Positions 17,616-26,055 of a stretch of DNA of 64,000 bases are shown one piece after another; the first letter of the stretch is position 1, and the number at the start of each line of letters is the position of its first letter. Source of the DNA: Streptomyces sp. NBC_00285 (GTDB lineage Bacteria > Actinomycetota > Actinomycetes > Streptomycetales > Streptomycetaceae); NCBI RefSeq assembly GCF_036174265.1, contig NZ_CP108055.1, positions 1,116,001 through 1,180,000 of the forward strand. The letters run 5' to 3'. The notes under the pieces were generated by a model. That model was not told where the DNA came from. It was given only the letters and a program-made list of their open reading frames with translations, and did no database searches. The position numbers and the translations under genes were made by a program.

Positions 17616-17778
17616 CCGCGCTACCGGGAGGCGCGGCGCCCACCTACCGGACGGCGCGACCGGGCAACCGGGCGGCATGGCCGACCGATCGGGAGACGTG
17701 GCCGAGCGACCGGGCCACCGGACGACGCGGCGGGACTGCTGGACGCCGTGACCGGGCTGCCGGACGGCGTGACCGGCT
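17612..17778. repeat. Degenerate 21-bp tandem repeats between convergent genes
   Basis: About seven head-to-tail units of 21 bp, two with small insertions, fit a consensus near GTGACCGGGCTACCGGGCGGC. Examples begin at 17612 (GTGACCGCGCTACCGGGAGGC without its last bases) and near 17750 (GTGACCGGGCTGCCGGACGG). The array starts on the stop codon of the isomerase gene and runs to the stop of the GntR gene. A 21-bp unit equals seven codons or two helical turns. There is no ribosome site for a protein here, and the function is unknown. Confidence 0.6.
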
Positions 17779-18630
17779 TCAGGAAGGCCCGGTGCCCCGT
17801 ACCCGGGACAGGACGTCCCGGATCATCTCGGCGCTGATCATGAAGTGTTCGCGGGCGATCTCCTCCGCCTGCCCGGGCTCGCCGGCGGCGACGGCCTCGT
17901 AGAGTGCCGCGTGCCCATGACCGGCCCTTTCGTGGTGGGACCGCTCGCCCCTGCCCCAGGGCTCGACCGGGAAGCCGAGACTGATCCGGGTCAGCAGGTC
18001 CCGGCTGAGGTGCGCGATCTGCGGATTGTGGGTGGCCGCGCAGATCGCCCGGTGGAAGGCGCTGTCGGCGGCCTGCTCCTCCCGGGGTGTGCGCGCGGCG
18101 AGGTGCGCGGCCAGTGCCTCGCGCATCGGTGCCAGGTCCTCGGGGCGCCGGCGCCGGGCGGCCGTCGCGGCCACCATGCCCTCCACCAGCCCCCGCAGGT
18201 CGAAGAGCTGCTCGAACTCCTCCCAGCGGGGCAGCAGCGTACGGCGGACCGCGGCCCCGGAGGACTCGGTCCAGCTGTCGCGGACGAAGGCGCCGCCGCT
18301 GCGGCCCCGACGGATCTCGACGACACCCAGTGTCTGCAGGCGTGCCACGGCCTCGCGCACGGTGGGGCGGCTGACGTGCAGCAGTGCGGTGAGTTCGCGC
18401 TCGGCCGGCAGCCGTTCGCCGGGCAGGAAGTCACCGACCGCGATCACGGTGAGCAGCCTGTCGGTGACCTCGTCGACAGCGGAGGTCACCCTGACGGGGC
18501 GCAGCGAGGACGACGGGCCGCCGCCGAGCAGAACGCGGTCGAGGACACGGGAGAACTCGTCACCGGGTTCGGATTCGGATGTCAGTTGTCCTCCTGCAAG
18601 TCGCTGCTTCTGTAAACACGCGCGGGCCAC
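17779..18630 (-). CDS. GntR-family (FadR subfamily) transcriptional regulator
   Basis: As drawn the protein has 283 residues, with a winged helix (LPAERELTALLHVSRPTVRE, then LQTLGVVEIRRGRSGGAFV) and an all-helical FCD effector domain (FDLRGLVEGMVAATAARR; AFHRAICAATHNPQIAHLSR). The two FCD histidines that usually bind metal or ligand contacts are present. The GTG at 18630 has only a weak ribosome site. A CTG at 18585 has AGGAGG 4 bp upstream and would give a 268-residue protein, and may be the true start. The gene is divergent from the peptidase-transporter operon across a perfect 11-bp inverted repeat, its probable target. Confidence 0.9.
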   Translation of the reverse strand: MARACLQKQRLAGGQLTSESEPGDEFSRVLDRVLLGGGPSSSLRPVRVTSAVDEVTDRLLTVIAVGDFLPGERLPAERELTALLHVSRPTVREAVARLQTLGVVEIRRGRSGGAFVRDSWTESSGAAVRRTLLPRWEEFEQLFDLRGLVEGMVAATAARRRRPEDLAPMREALAAHLAARTPREEQAADSAFHRAICAATHNPQIAHLSRDLLTRISLGFPVEPWGRGERSHHERAGHGHAALYEAVAAGEPGQAEEIAREHFMISAEMIRDVLSRVRGTGPS

Positions 18631-18662
18631 GTGAACCCGCCGTTACGTCTTTCCCTCGCCAC

Positions 18663-18693
18663 GCTAAAAGGTCTTGTGGGCTGACCTTTTAGC
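18663..18693. promoter_or_regulatory. Perfect 11-bp inverted repeat, probable GntR operator
   Basis: GCTAAAAGGTC (18663-18673) and GACCTTTTAGC (18683-18693) are exact complements separated by 9 bp. They lie between the divergent starts of the GntR regulator and the peptidase-dpp operon. The site is well placed to control both directions. Confidence 0.7.
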
Positions 18694-18777
18694 ACCCCAC
18701 TATCTCACTCATCCGTCACACCCCACCTAGTTTCAGACAGCGGCCGGCTGGTTCCGGCCGGTCTGGGAGGCTCACCC

Positions 18778-19674
18778 GTGGCGATCCCCGAACCGAACCA
18801 CACCGGAACCGTCGACTTCAACGGCTGTTCCACCTGGTACCGGATCACGGGCGAACCGGGCAGGACACCCCTGGTGGTCCTGCACGGCGGCCCCGGCGCC
18901 GGTCACCACTACACCCTCAGCATCGCGGGCATCTCCCGGCAGGGCCGCTCCGTGATCCACTACGACCAGCTCGGCACCGGGTCCTCCACCCATCTGCCCG
19001 ACAAGGGTGCCGACTTCTGGACCGTCCAGCTCTTCCTCGACGAACTGGACAACCTGCTCACGGAGTTGGGCATCGCCGACGGCTACCACATCCTCGGCCA
19101 GTCCTGGGGCGGCATGCTCGCCGCCGAGCACGCGGTGCGCCGCCCGCCAGGGCTGCGCGGCCTGGTGATCGCCAACTCCCCCGCGTCCATGGGGCTGTGG
19201 CTCCAGGCGGCCGCCGAACTGCGCGCCGGTCTCCCCGAGGAGGTCCAGCACGTCCTGCACACCCACGAGGCGGCGGGGACCACCGACCACCCCGACTACC
19301 GGGCCGCGGAACAGGTCTTCAACGAGCGCCATGTCTGCCGCCTCACGCCCAACCCGCCCGAGGTGCAGGCCACCTGGGACAACATCGAGGCCGACCCGAC
19401 CGTGTACCACACGATGAACGGCCCGAACGAGTTCCATGTCGTCGGCACCCTCAAGGACTGGTCCGTCATCGACCGGCTGCACCTCGTCGAGGCGCCCACG
19501 CTCCTGGTGTCCGGCCGTTTCGACGAGGCCACTCCCGAGACCGTCCGACCCTTCGCCGACCACATCCCCGATGTGCGCTGGCACATGTTCGAGCACTCGA
19601 GCCACATGCCGCACGTCGAGGAGGAGGAGCTCTACCTCCGGATCGTCGGCGAGTTCCTCGACTCCACCGACTGA
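18778..19674 (+). CDS. Proline iminopeptidase-like alpha/beta hydrolase (peptidase family S33)
   Basis: The 298-residue hydrolase has the oxyanion loop LHGGPGAGHHY near residue 36, the nucleophile elbow GQSWGG with Ser109, a helical cap in the middle, and the catalytic acid and base near LVSGRFDEATPE and FEHSSHMPHVEE. It follows the proline iminopeptidase pattern HGGPG plus GQSWGG. Members remove N-terminal proline or hydrolyse amino-acid amides and esters in the cytosol. It is the first gene of an operon with a complete oligopeptide-type ABC transporter, so it probably processes the imported compound. The GTG start follows GGGAGG. Close relatives include amidases and lactonases, so the bond cleaved is not certain. 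Confidence 0.85.
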   Translation: MAIPEPNHTGTVDFNGCSTWYRITGEPGRTPLVVLHGGPGAGHHYTLSIAGISRQGRSVIHYDQLGTGSSTHLPDKGADFWTVQLFLDELDNLLTELGIADGYHILGQSWGGMLAAEHAVRRPPGLRGLVIANSPASMGLWLQAAAELRAGLPEEVQHVLHTHEAAGTTDHPDYRAAEQVFNERHVCRLTPNPPEVQATWDNIEADPTVYHTMNGPNEFHVVGTLKDWSVIDRLHLVEAPTLLVSGRFDEATPETVRPFADHIPDVRWHMFEHSSHMPHVEEEELYLRIVGEFLDSTD

Positions 19675-19691
19675 CCCGGGAGTTCTCTGCC

Positions 19692-21410
19692 ATGTCCCCT
19701 ACCACCAGACGGGGCGCGATCGCCGCCGCCACTGTCGCCCTCACGCTCACCGCCGCCTGTTCGTCGTCGTCCGGCTCGGGCTCCGCCTCCGACCCGGGCG
19801 CTTCCACCTCCGGCTCCACCGCCTTCCAGGCCCAGCACAAGGGCGGCACCCTGAACCTCGTCGCCCACGCGGCCGCGGGCAGCTTCGACCCCCAGGTCAA
19901 CTACACGCTCCAGTACTGGCAGTTGTTCCAGTCGATGTATGACGGGCTGCTCTCGTTCAAGAAGGTCGGCGGGCAGGAGTCCTTCACCGTCGTCCCCGAC
20001 CTGGCCACCGCCCTGCCGAAGGTGACCAACGGCGGAAAGACCTACACCTTCACCCTCCGCAAGGGCGTCACCTTCTCCAACGGCAAGCCCCTGACCACCG
20101 CCGACGTGGTGGCGTCCTTCCAGCGCATCTTCAAGGTCTCCAGCCCCACCGCGGGCACCTTCTACAACGGCATCGTCGGCGCCGAGGCCTGTCTGAAGAC
20201 CCCGGCCTCCTGCACCCTGGCCAAGGGCGTGACCGGTGACGCGGCGACCAACACCGTCACCATCAACCTCACCGCCGCGGACCCCGAGTTCGAGTACAAA
20301 CTGGCCGTTCCGCACGCCGTCGTCGTACCGAAGGACTCGCCGACGAAGGACGCCGGGACCAAGCCGCTGCCGTCGACCGGCCCGTACACGGCGGCGTCGT
20401 ACGACCCGAACCGGGCCCTCAAGCTGGTGCGCAACCCGCACTTCAAGGAATGGTCGCGGCAGGCCGAGCCGCAGGGCTACCCGGACGTCATCAACTACGC
20501 CTTCGGGCAGACCGTCGAGTCCGAGGTGACCGCCGTCGAGAACGGCCAGGCGGACTGGATGTTCGACGCGCCGCCGGCAGACCGGCTGGGCGAGATCGGC
20601 ACCAAGTACGCCTCCCAGGCGCATGTGAACCCGCTGACGGCGTTCTGGTACGCGACGCTCAACGTCAATACGGCCCCGTTCAACAACAAGGCGGCCCGCC
20701 AGGCGATCAACTGGGCCGTCGACCGGTCCGCCGTGGTGCGCCTGTACGGGGGCACCAACCTCGCCTCCCCCGCCTGCACGGTCCTGCCGCCCGGCTTCCC
20801 GGGGCACGTCGGCTCCTGCGACTACACCAAGGGCGGCGGTCCGACCTGGAAGGCCGCGGATCTCGCCAAGGCGAAGGCCCTGGTGAAGCAGTCCGGTACG
20901 GCGGGGCAGGAGGTCGGCATCGTCACGCAGGACGACGACGTCAACAAGTCGATCGGGCAGTACCTGCAGAGCCTGCTCACCCAGCTCGGATACAAGGCGA
21001 CGCTCAAGCCGCTGTCGGGGAACATCCAGTTCACCTACATCCAGAACACCAAGAACAAGGTGCAGCTGGCCCTGACGTCCTGGTACCAGGACTATCCGGC
21101 GGCCTCCGACTTCCTCAACGTGCTGCTGTCCTGCGCCAGTTACCATCCCGGCAGCGACTCCAGCATCAACATCTCCGGCTTCTGCGACAAGGGCGTCGAC
21201 GCGCAGATGCAGGCGGCGATGAAGACCTCGCTGACCGACAAGGCGAGCGCCGACAAGCAGTGGGGTGCCGTCGACCAGGCGGTCATGGCCCAGTCGCCGG
21301 TGGTGCCGCTGATCAACCCCAAGATGATCGACTTCACGTCGAAGCGGGTCGGGAACTACCGGTTCAGCAAGCAGTTCTACATGCTGGTCGGTCAGCTGTG
21401 GGTGAAGTGA
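19692..21410 (+). CDS. Peptide/nickel-type ABC transporter substrate-binding lipoprotein
   Basis: The 572-residue protein has a short lipoprotein signal (TVALTLTAAC, lipid-modified Cys23) and a Ser/Gly linker. The SBP family 5 fold follows: VVPDLATALPKVTNGGKTYT, then FTLRKGVTFSNGKPLTTADV and PLPSTGPYTAASYDP. It would be anchored outside the membrane and deliver peptides or peptide-like compounds to the two permeases. The ATG at 19692 lies 17 bp after the hydrolase stop. Its stop overlaps the first permease start by 4 bp. Four cysteines in the mature part may form disulfides. Confidence 0.93.
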   Translation: MSPTTRRGAIAAATVALTLTAACSSSSGSGSASDPGASTSGSTAFQAQHKGGTLNLVAHAAAGSFDPQVNYTLQYWQLFQSMYDGLLSFKKVGGQESFTVVPDLATALPKVTNGGKTYTFTLRKGVTFSNGKPLTTADVVASFQRIFKVSSPTAGTFYNGIVGAEACLKTPASCTLAKGVTGDAATNTVTINLTAADPEFEYKLAVPHAVVVPKDSPTKDAGTKPLPSTGPYTAASYDPNRALKLVRNPHFKEWSRQAEPQGYPDVINYAFGQTVESEVTAVENGQADWMFDAPPADRLGEIGTKYASQAHVNPLTAFWYATLNVNTAPFNNKAARQAINWAVDRSAVVRLYGGTNLASPACTVLPPGFPGHVGSCDYTKGGGPTWKAADLAKAKALVKQSGTAGQEVGIVTQDDDVNKSIGQYLQSLLTQLGYKATLKPLSGNIQFTYIQNTKNKVQLALTSWYQDYPAASDFLNVLLSCASYHPGSDSSINISGFCDKGVDAQMQAAMKTSLTDKASADKQWGAVDQAVMAQSPVVPLINPKMIDFTSKRVGNYRFSKQFYMLVGQLWVK

Positions 21411-22423
21411 CCCTCGCCCCGGCTGCAGGGGCCCGGCGCTCGCCGGGCCCCTGGCGGACCGCCGCCGGCGACCTGCTGCGCAACAGACCGGCGCTGGCCG
21501 CCGCGGCGGTCCTGCTCCTCGTCGTGCTCGCGACCCTGTGCGCTCCGCTCTACGCGCACCACATCGCGCACACCGACCCCTTCCAGTCCCATGTCTCCGG
21601 CACCACGGTCGTCGGCGGGAAGACCGTGCCGGTGCTCACACCGAGCAGCACGGGACTCGGCCTCGGTGTCACCCCGATCGGCCCGACCTGGGACCCCGCC
21701 CACTACTTCCTCGGCGCCGACAACCAGGGGCGCGATGTCATGGCGCGGCTGTTGTACGGCGGCCGGACGAGCCTGTTCATCGGGTTCACCGCGGCGCTGC
21801 TCACCTGCGCCGCCGGAACGGCCGTGGGGGTTGTCGCCGGGTACATGGGAGGCCTCGTGGACGCCGTCATCTCCCGCGTCCTGGACGTGATCTGGGCGTT
21901 CCCGGTGTACCTGCTGGCGATCTGTCTGTCGGTGGTGCTGCTCACCAACGGCCTCGAACTGGGCCCCGTCACCGTCGACGCGGGAAGTCTCTGGCTGCCC
22001 GTGACGATCATCGCGGCGATCTATGTGCCGTACATCGCACGGCCGTTGCGCGGTCAGGTGCTGGTACTGCGCAACAAGGAGTACATCCAGGCGGCCGTCG
22101 GCTCCGGCGCCCCCACCCTGCGCATCCTGCGCCGGGAGGTGCTCCCGAACGTGGTGCCGACGGCGATCGTGTTCGTGCCGTTGATGACCGCGCTGGCCAT
22201 GCTCACCGAGTCGGCGCTGTCCTTCCTGTCCGTCGGCGTCCAGCCGCCCGACGCCAGCTGGGGGACGATCATCGAGGACGGGCTGGGACTCCTGTACACC
22301 CGGCCCACCGTGACGATCGCGCCCGGCCTGCTGATCGCGCTGACCACGGCCACGCTCAACGTCCTCGGCGACGGGGTGCGCGACGCACTCGACCCGGGCG
22401 CCCGGCTGCGCGGAGGGATGTGA
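21407..22423 (+). CDS. ABC transporter permease, DppC/OppC type
   Basis: The 338-residue permease starts with GTG overlapping the binding-protein stop. It has an N-terminal cytoplasmic tail, a first membrane helix (ALAAAAVLLLVVLATLCAPL), a large extracellular loop, and a C-terminal five-helix BPD_transp_1 domain. The EAA coupling loop reads YIQAAVGSGAPTLRILRREV. It pairs with the DppB-type permease downstream. The C-type gene precedes the B-type gene here, the reverse of the usual dpp order. Confidence 0.92.
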   Translation: MTLAPAAGARRSPGPWRTAAGDLLRNRPALAAAAVLLLVVLATLCAPLYAHHIAHTDPFQSHVSGTTVVGGKTVPVLTPSSTGLGLGVTPIGPTWDPAHYFLGADNQGRDVMARLLYGGRTSLFIGFTAALLTCAAGTAVGVVAGYMGGLVDAVISRVLDVIWAFPVYLLAICLSVVLLTNGLELGPVTVDAGSLWLPVTIIAAIYVPYIARPLRGQVLVLRNKEYIQAAVGSGAPTLRILRREVLPNVVPTAIVFVPLMTALAMLTESALSFLSVGVQPPDASWGTIIEDGLGLLYTRPTVTIAPGLLIALTTATLNVLGDGVRDALDPGARLRGGM

Positions 22424-22425
22424 CC

Positions 22426-23394
22426 ATGCTCGCCTTCGCCCTCAAGCGCTTCGCTTCCGCCCTGCTGGTGATGTTCGCCATCAGCGTGCTGGTGTTCCTG
22501 ATCTTCTTCGCCACCCCGGGCGTCGACCCGGCGGCCCGGATCGCCGGCCGCAACGCCGATCCGGCCACGCTCGCCCAGGTGCGGCACTCCTTCGGGCTCG
22601 ACCGGCCGATGCCGGTCCGCTATCTGCTGATGATGCGTCATCTGCTCATCGACCGGGACCTGGAGTCCTTCGTCAACCGGGGTTCACGGGTCATCCCGCA
22701 GATCCTGCAGGCCACCCCGGTGACCCTGTCCCTGGTCATCGGCGCGGCCGTCATCTGGATGACGGCCGGCATCGTCATGGGCACGGCCGCGGCGGCCCTG
22801 CGCGGCAGGGCAGCCGACCCGCTGATCATGCTGGTGGGCGTGGTCGGCGTCTCGCTCCCGGCCTACTGGCTCGGCGAGGTCGTCAACCTCCTCACCCAGA
22901 AGCAGCTGCACGACTCACTCTTCTCCTGGGTCCCCCCGCCCGGCTACGTCGGCCTCGGCCACAACCCGGGCCAGTGGGCGCTGCACATGCTCTTCCCGTG
23001 GCTGACCCTGGCCCTGCTGTACGCCGGGATCTACGCCCGGCTGCTGCGCGGCGAGGTCGTCTCGGCGCTGAACGAGGACTACGTCCGCACCGCTCGCGCC
23101 AAAGGACTGTCCGAGCGGCGGATCCTGCTCCGGCACGCCCTGCGCTGTTCGCTGATCCCGATCGTGTCGCTGTTCGGCCTGGACTTCGGCGCCCTGGTGG
23201 GCGGTGCCGCGCTGCTGACCGAGGTGGTCTTCGGCCTGCCAGGCATCGGCAAGCTCACCTTCGACGCCCTCCAGAACCTGGACCTGCCGGTGATCATGGG
23301 GACCGTCCTGTACGCGGCGTTCTTCGTGGTCCTCGCCAACGCCCTGGTGGACATCCTGTACGCGCGACTCGACCCGAGGGCCCGCCATGCCTGA
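22426..23394 (+). CDS. ABC transporter permease, DppB/OppB type
   Basis: The 322-residue permease has about six membrane helices, the N-terminal FALKRFASALLVMFAISVLV signature and the EAA loop DYVRTARAKGLSERRILLRH. The ATG at 22426 has GGAGGG 8 bp upstream; a GTG at 22420 is a weaker option. Its stop overlaps the following ATPase gene by 8 bp. It forms the membrane channel with the DppC-type partner. Confidence 0.92.
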   Translation: MLAFALKRFASALLVMFAISVLVFLIFFATPGVDPAARIAGRNADPATLAQVRHSFGLDRPMPVRYLLMMRHLLIDRDLESFVNRGSRVIPQILQATPVTLSLVIGAAVIWMTAGIVMGTAAAALRGRAADPLIMLVGVVGVSLPAYWLGEVVNLLTQKQLHDSLFSWVPPPGYVGLGHNPGQWALHMLFPWLTLALLYAGIYARLLRGEVVSALNEDYVRTARAKGLSERRILLRHALRCSLIPIVSLFGLDFGALVGGAALLTEVVFGLPGIGKLTFDALQNLDLPVIMGTVLYAAFFVVLANALVDILYARLDPRARHA

Positions 23395-24421
23395 CGAACC
23401 CCTTCTGGACGTACGCGACTTGAGAGTGCGCTTCCGCACCCGGCAGGGCTCTGTCACCGCTGTCGACGGACTCTCCTTCTCCGTCGACCCCGGCGAGGTC
23501 CTGGGCGTGGTGGGCGAGTCGGGCTCCGGCAAGAGCGTGTCGATGCTGGCCGTGCTGCGGTTGCTGACCAACCCGAACGTGACCGTGTCGGGCGAGGTCC
23601 TCTTCCGTGGCCGTGACCTGCTCGGCCTGTCCGGCAAGGAGATGCGGGCGGTGCGCGGACGGCAGATCGCGATGGTCTTCCAGGACCCGATGACCGCGCT
23701 GACCCCCGTGTACACCGTGGGCTGGCAGATCGCCGAAGCGATCCGGGCGCACGAACAGGTCTCCCGCAAGGAAGCACACGCGTGTGCCGTCCGGCTGCTC
23801 TCGGACGTCGGCATCCCCGACGCGGCCTCGCGGGTGAACGCCTATCCGCACGAGTTCTCCGGCGGGATGCGCCAGCGCGCGGTCATCGCGATGGCGCTCT
23901 CCTGCAGCCCCGCGCTGCTCATCGCCGACGAGCCGACGACGGCGCTGGACGTCACGGTCCAGGCCCAGATCCTCGATCTGATGCGGGAACTCAACGGGCA
24001 GGGTTCCGCGATGGTGATCATCACGCACGACATGGGTGTGGTCTCCCAGATCGCCGACCGGGTCCTGGTCATGTACGGCGGCCGGGCAGCCGAGGAGGGT
24101 CCGCGGCGGGCCGTGTTCCACGGTCCGCGGCACCCGTACACCTGGGGGCTGCTGGACTCGGTGCCGCGTGTGGGCGGTGCCCGGCTGCGGCGGCTGCCCA
24201 CCATCGCGGGCCTGCCCGTCTCGCCCGGCTCCGTCCCGGAGGGGTGCGCGTTCGCACCGCGCTGCCGACTGCGGCACGACCGGTGCGAAGAGCGTCCCGC
24301 GCTGTCGGGTGAGGCACACCGCGACGCCTGCTGGCTGCCGCCGGACGACCGTGCAGGACTGCGGACGACGGCACGTACGGCGGGCGAGGGACGGGACCTG
24401 GACACGGAGGTGGCGTCGTGA
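23387..24421 (+). CDS. ABC transporter ATP-binding protein, DppD/OppD type
   Basis: The 344-residue ATPase has Walker A (GESGSGKS, residues 43-50), ABC signature (FSGGMRQRAV), Walker B (LLIADEPTTALD) and H-loop (ITHDMG). A C-terminal oligopeptide-transporter extension contains cysteines in CAFAPRCRLRHDRCEERP, the CxxxRC-type cluster of DppD/OppD. It overlaps the next ATPase by 4 bp. It powers the same importer with its DppF-type partner. Confidence 0.94.
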   Translation: MPDEPLLDVRDLRVRFRTRQGSVTAVDGLSFSVDPGEVLGVVGESGSGKSVSMLAVLRLLTNPNVTVSGEVLFRGRDLLGLSGKEMRAVRGRQIAMVFQDPMTALTPVYTVGWQIAEAIRAHEQVSRKEAHACAVRLLSDVGIPDAASRVNAYPHEFSGGMRQRAVIAMALSCSPALLIADEPTTALDVTVQAQILDLMRELNGQGSAMVIITHDMGVVSQIADRVLVMYGGRAAEEGPRRAVFHGPRHPYTWGLLDSVPRVGGARLRRLPTIAGLPVSPGSVPEGCAFAPRCRLRHDRCEERPALSGEAHRDACWLPPDDRAGLRTTARTAGEGRDLDTEVAS

Positions 24422-25437
24422 CGGCGCGGGAGAGCATGACAGTGGACATGGCAGCACCTTCCGGTGAGGTGCTGCTGCGGGCGACGGACGTCACCAAGCA
24501 CTACCCCGTGCGCGGAAGGCGCCAGGTACTCCGGGCCGTCGACGGGGTCTCGCTCGACGTGCGCGGCGGAGAGACGGTCGGCATCGTCGGCGAGTCCGGC
24601 TGCGGCAAGTCCACGCTGGGCCGCTGTCTGGTCCGGCTCACTGAACTGACCGGTGGGCGCGTGGAGTTCGACGGGCAGGACATCTCGACGCTGTCCACGC
24701 GCCGGCTACGGCCCGTGCGGCCGGGCATGCAGCTGGTCTTCCAGGATCCGCAGGCCTCGCTCAACCCCCGGCGCCGTGCCGGGGACATCGTGGCCGAGCC
24801 GCTGCTCGTGCACCAGTACGGTGACGCGGCCGCGGTCCGCCGCAGGGTCGGGGATCTCTTCGATGTCGTAGGGCTGGCGGCGGCCCATCTGGACCGGTAC
24901 CCGCACGAGTTCTCCGGCGGCCAGCGTCAACGCATCGGCATCGCGCGCGCCTTGGCGACGAATCCGAAGCTGATCGTGGCCGACGAGCCGGTCTCCGCGC
25001 TCGATGTGTCGATCCAGGCCCAGGTGCTGAACCTGTTCGCCGACCTCCAGGAGGAGTTCGGCCTCACCTATGTCTTCATCGCGCACGACCTCGGTGTGGT
25101 CCGTCATGTGTCGGACCGGATCGCCGTCATGTATCTCGGCGAGATCGTCGAGCTCGCGGAGACGGAGGCGCTGTACTCGGACCCCGCTCATCCGTACACG
25201 CAGGCCCTGCTGTCGGCGGTCCCGGACATCGACGACGGGACGCCCCTCGGGGAGGGACCGCCCCGGGAGCGCATCGTGCTGACCGGTGAGGTGCCCAGTC
25301 CTGCGGACAAGCCGACGGGGTGTCCGTTCCGTACGCGCTGCCCGTACGCACAGGAGTTGTGTGCCGTGGAACGTCCGCGGCTCACGTCGACACCTTCGGG
25401 CCGCCAGGTCGCCTGCCACTACCCGCTGGCCGGCTGA
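24418..25437 (+). CDS. ABC transporter ATP-binding protein, DppF/OppF type
   Basis: The 339-residue ATPase has Walker A (GESGCGKSTLGR), signature (FSGGQRQRIGIARAL), Walker B (LIVADEPVSALD) and the OppF C-terminal cysteine cluster (GCPFRTRCPYAQELC). The GTG start overlaps the upstream stop as GTGA; internal ATGs at codons 6 and 10 are alternatives. It is the last gene of the peptidase-transporter operon and is followed by a long hairpin. Confidence 0.94.
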   Translation: MTARESMTVDMAAPSGEVLLRATDVTKHYPVRGRRQVLRAVDGVSLDVRGGETVGIVGESGCGKSTLGRCLVRLTELTGGRVEFDGQDISTLSTRRLRPVRPGMQLVFQDPQASLNPRRRAGDIVAEPLLVHQYGDAAAVRRRVGDLFDVVGLAAAHLDRYPHEFSGGQRQRIGIARALATNPKLIVADEPVSALDVSIQAQVLNLFADLQEEFGLTYVFIAHDLGVVRHVSDRIAVMYLGEIVELAETEALYSDPAHPYTQALLSAVPDIDDGTPLGEGPPRERIVLTGEVPSPADKPTGCPFRTRCPYAQELCAVERPRLTSTPSGRQVACHYPLAG

Positions 25438-25487
25438 GCGACCGTGGTCGGGCCCGGGGTCTGCAGCCCCGGTCCGGCCAGTCGCTC
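25436..25487. terminator. Long imperfect hairpin ending the peptide-transporter operon
   Basis: Outer arms GAGCGAC (25436-25442) and GTCGCTC (25481-25487) enclose an inner stem CCGGGG/CCCCGG (25454-25459 and 25467-25472) with a 7-base loop. The hairpin fills the gap between convergent genes and may stop transcription from both sides. Confidence 0.6.
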
Positions 25488-25494
25488 GTCGGGC

Positions 25495-25965
25495 TCAGCC
25501 GAACTGGCCGACCACGTAGTCACCGGCCGGCTGCCGGGTCATGACGTTCAGCCGGTTGAAGGCGTTGATGACGGCGATCAGGGAGACCAGGGCGAGGAGC
25601 TGATCCTCGTCGTAGTGCTTGGCGGCGTTCTCCCAGACCTCGTCCGAGACTCCGGTCCCGTCGGCGACGCGGGTGCCCTGCTCCGTCAGTTCCAGCGCGG
25701 CGCGCTCGGCCTCGGTGAAGACCTTGGCCTCACGCCATGCGGCGACCATGTGGAGTCGCTGCGCGGTCTCTCCCGCGGCGGCGGCCTCCTTGGTGTGCAT
25801 GTCGAGGCAGAACCCGCAGCCGTTGATCTGGCTCGCGCGGATCTTCACCAGTTCCTGGGTCGTCATCGGCAGTCCCGAGTCCGTGACCACCTTGCCCGCC
25901 GCGGCGAAGTGCTTCATCAGCTTGCCGGCGAGCGGGCCGGCGAGGACGTTCAGTCGGGCTTCCAT
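25495..25965 (-). CDS. AhpD-like / carboxymuconolactone decarboxylase-family protein
   Basis: The 156-residue all-helical protein carries the AhpD-type redox signature INGCGFCLDMHTKEA, with Cys50, Cys53 and His57 in CxxC-xxx-H spacing. Such proteins act as alkylhydroperoxidase-type disulfide reductases in peroxide defence; many are uncharacterised CMD-domain proteins. The ATG at 25965 follows a strong AGAAGGAG site. It stands alone between a convergent operon and a nuclease-like gene. Confidence 0.9.
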   Translation of the reverse strand: MEARLNVLAGPLAGKLMKHFAAAGKVVTDSGLPMTTQELVKIRASQINGCGFCLDMHTKEAAAAGETAQRLHMVAAWREAKVFTEAERAALELTEQGTRVADGTGVSDEVWENAAKHYDEDQLLALVSLIAVINAFNRLNVMTRQPAGDYVVGQFG

Positions 25966-26055
25966 GGTGTGCTCCTTCTGCCGTTGTCGTTGGCTACACA
26001 CCTATGACTGGACCGCCCGCCGGATTGTGACAGGCGCGGATGTGACCCGCGTCTC

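Noticed and set aside
17612..17778. CRISPR-like array
   Set aside because: Units are contiguous and degenerate with no unique spacers, and no cas genes are present.
19632..21146. A 504-codon leftward open frame opposite the peptide-binding protein
   Set aside because: The lipoprotein on the rightward strand has a signal, lipobox and family motifs. The opposing translation is repetitive Gly/Arg/Val.
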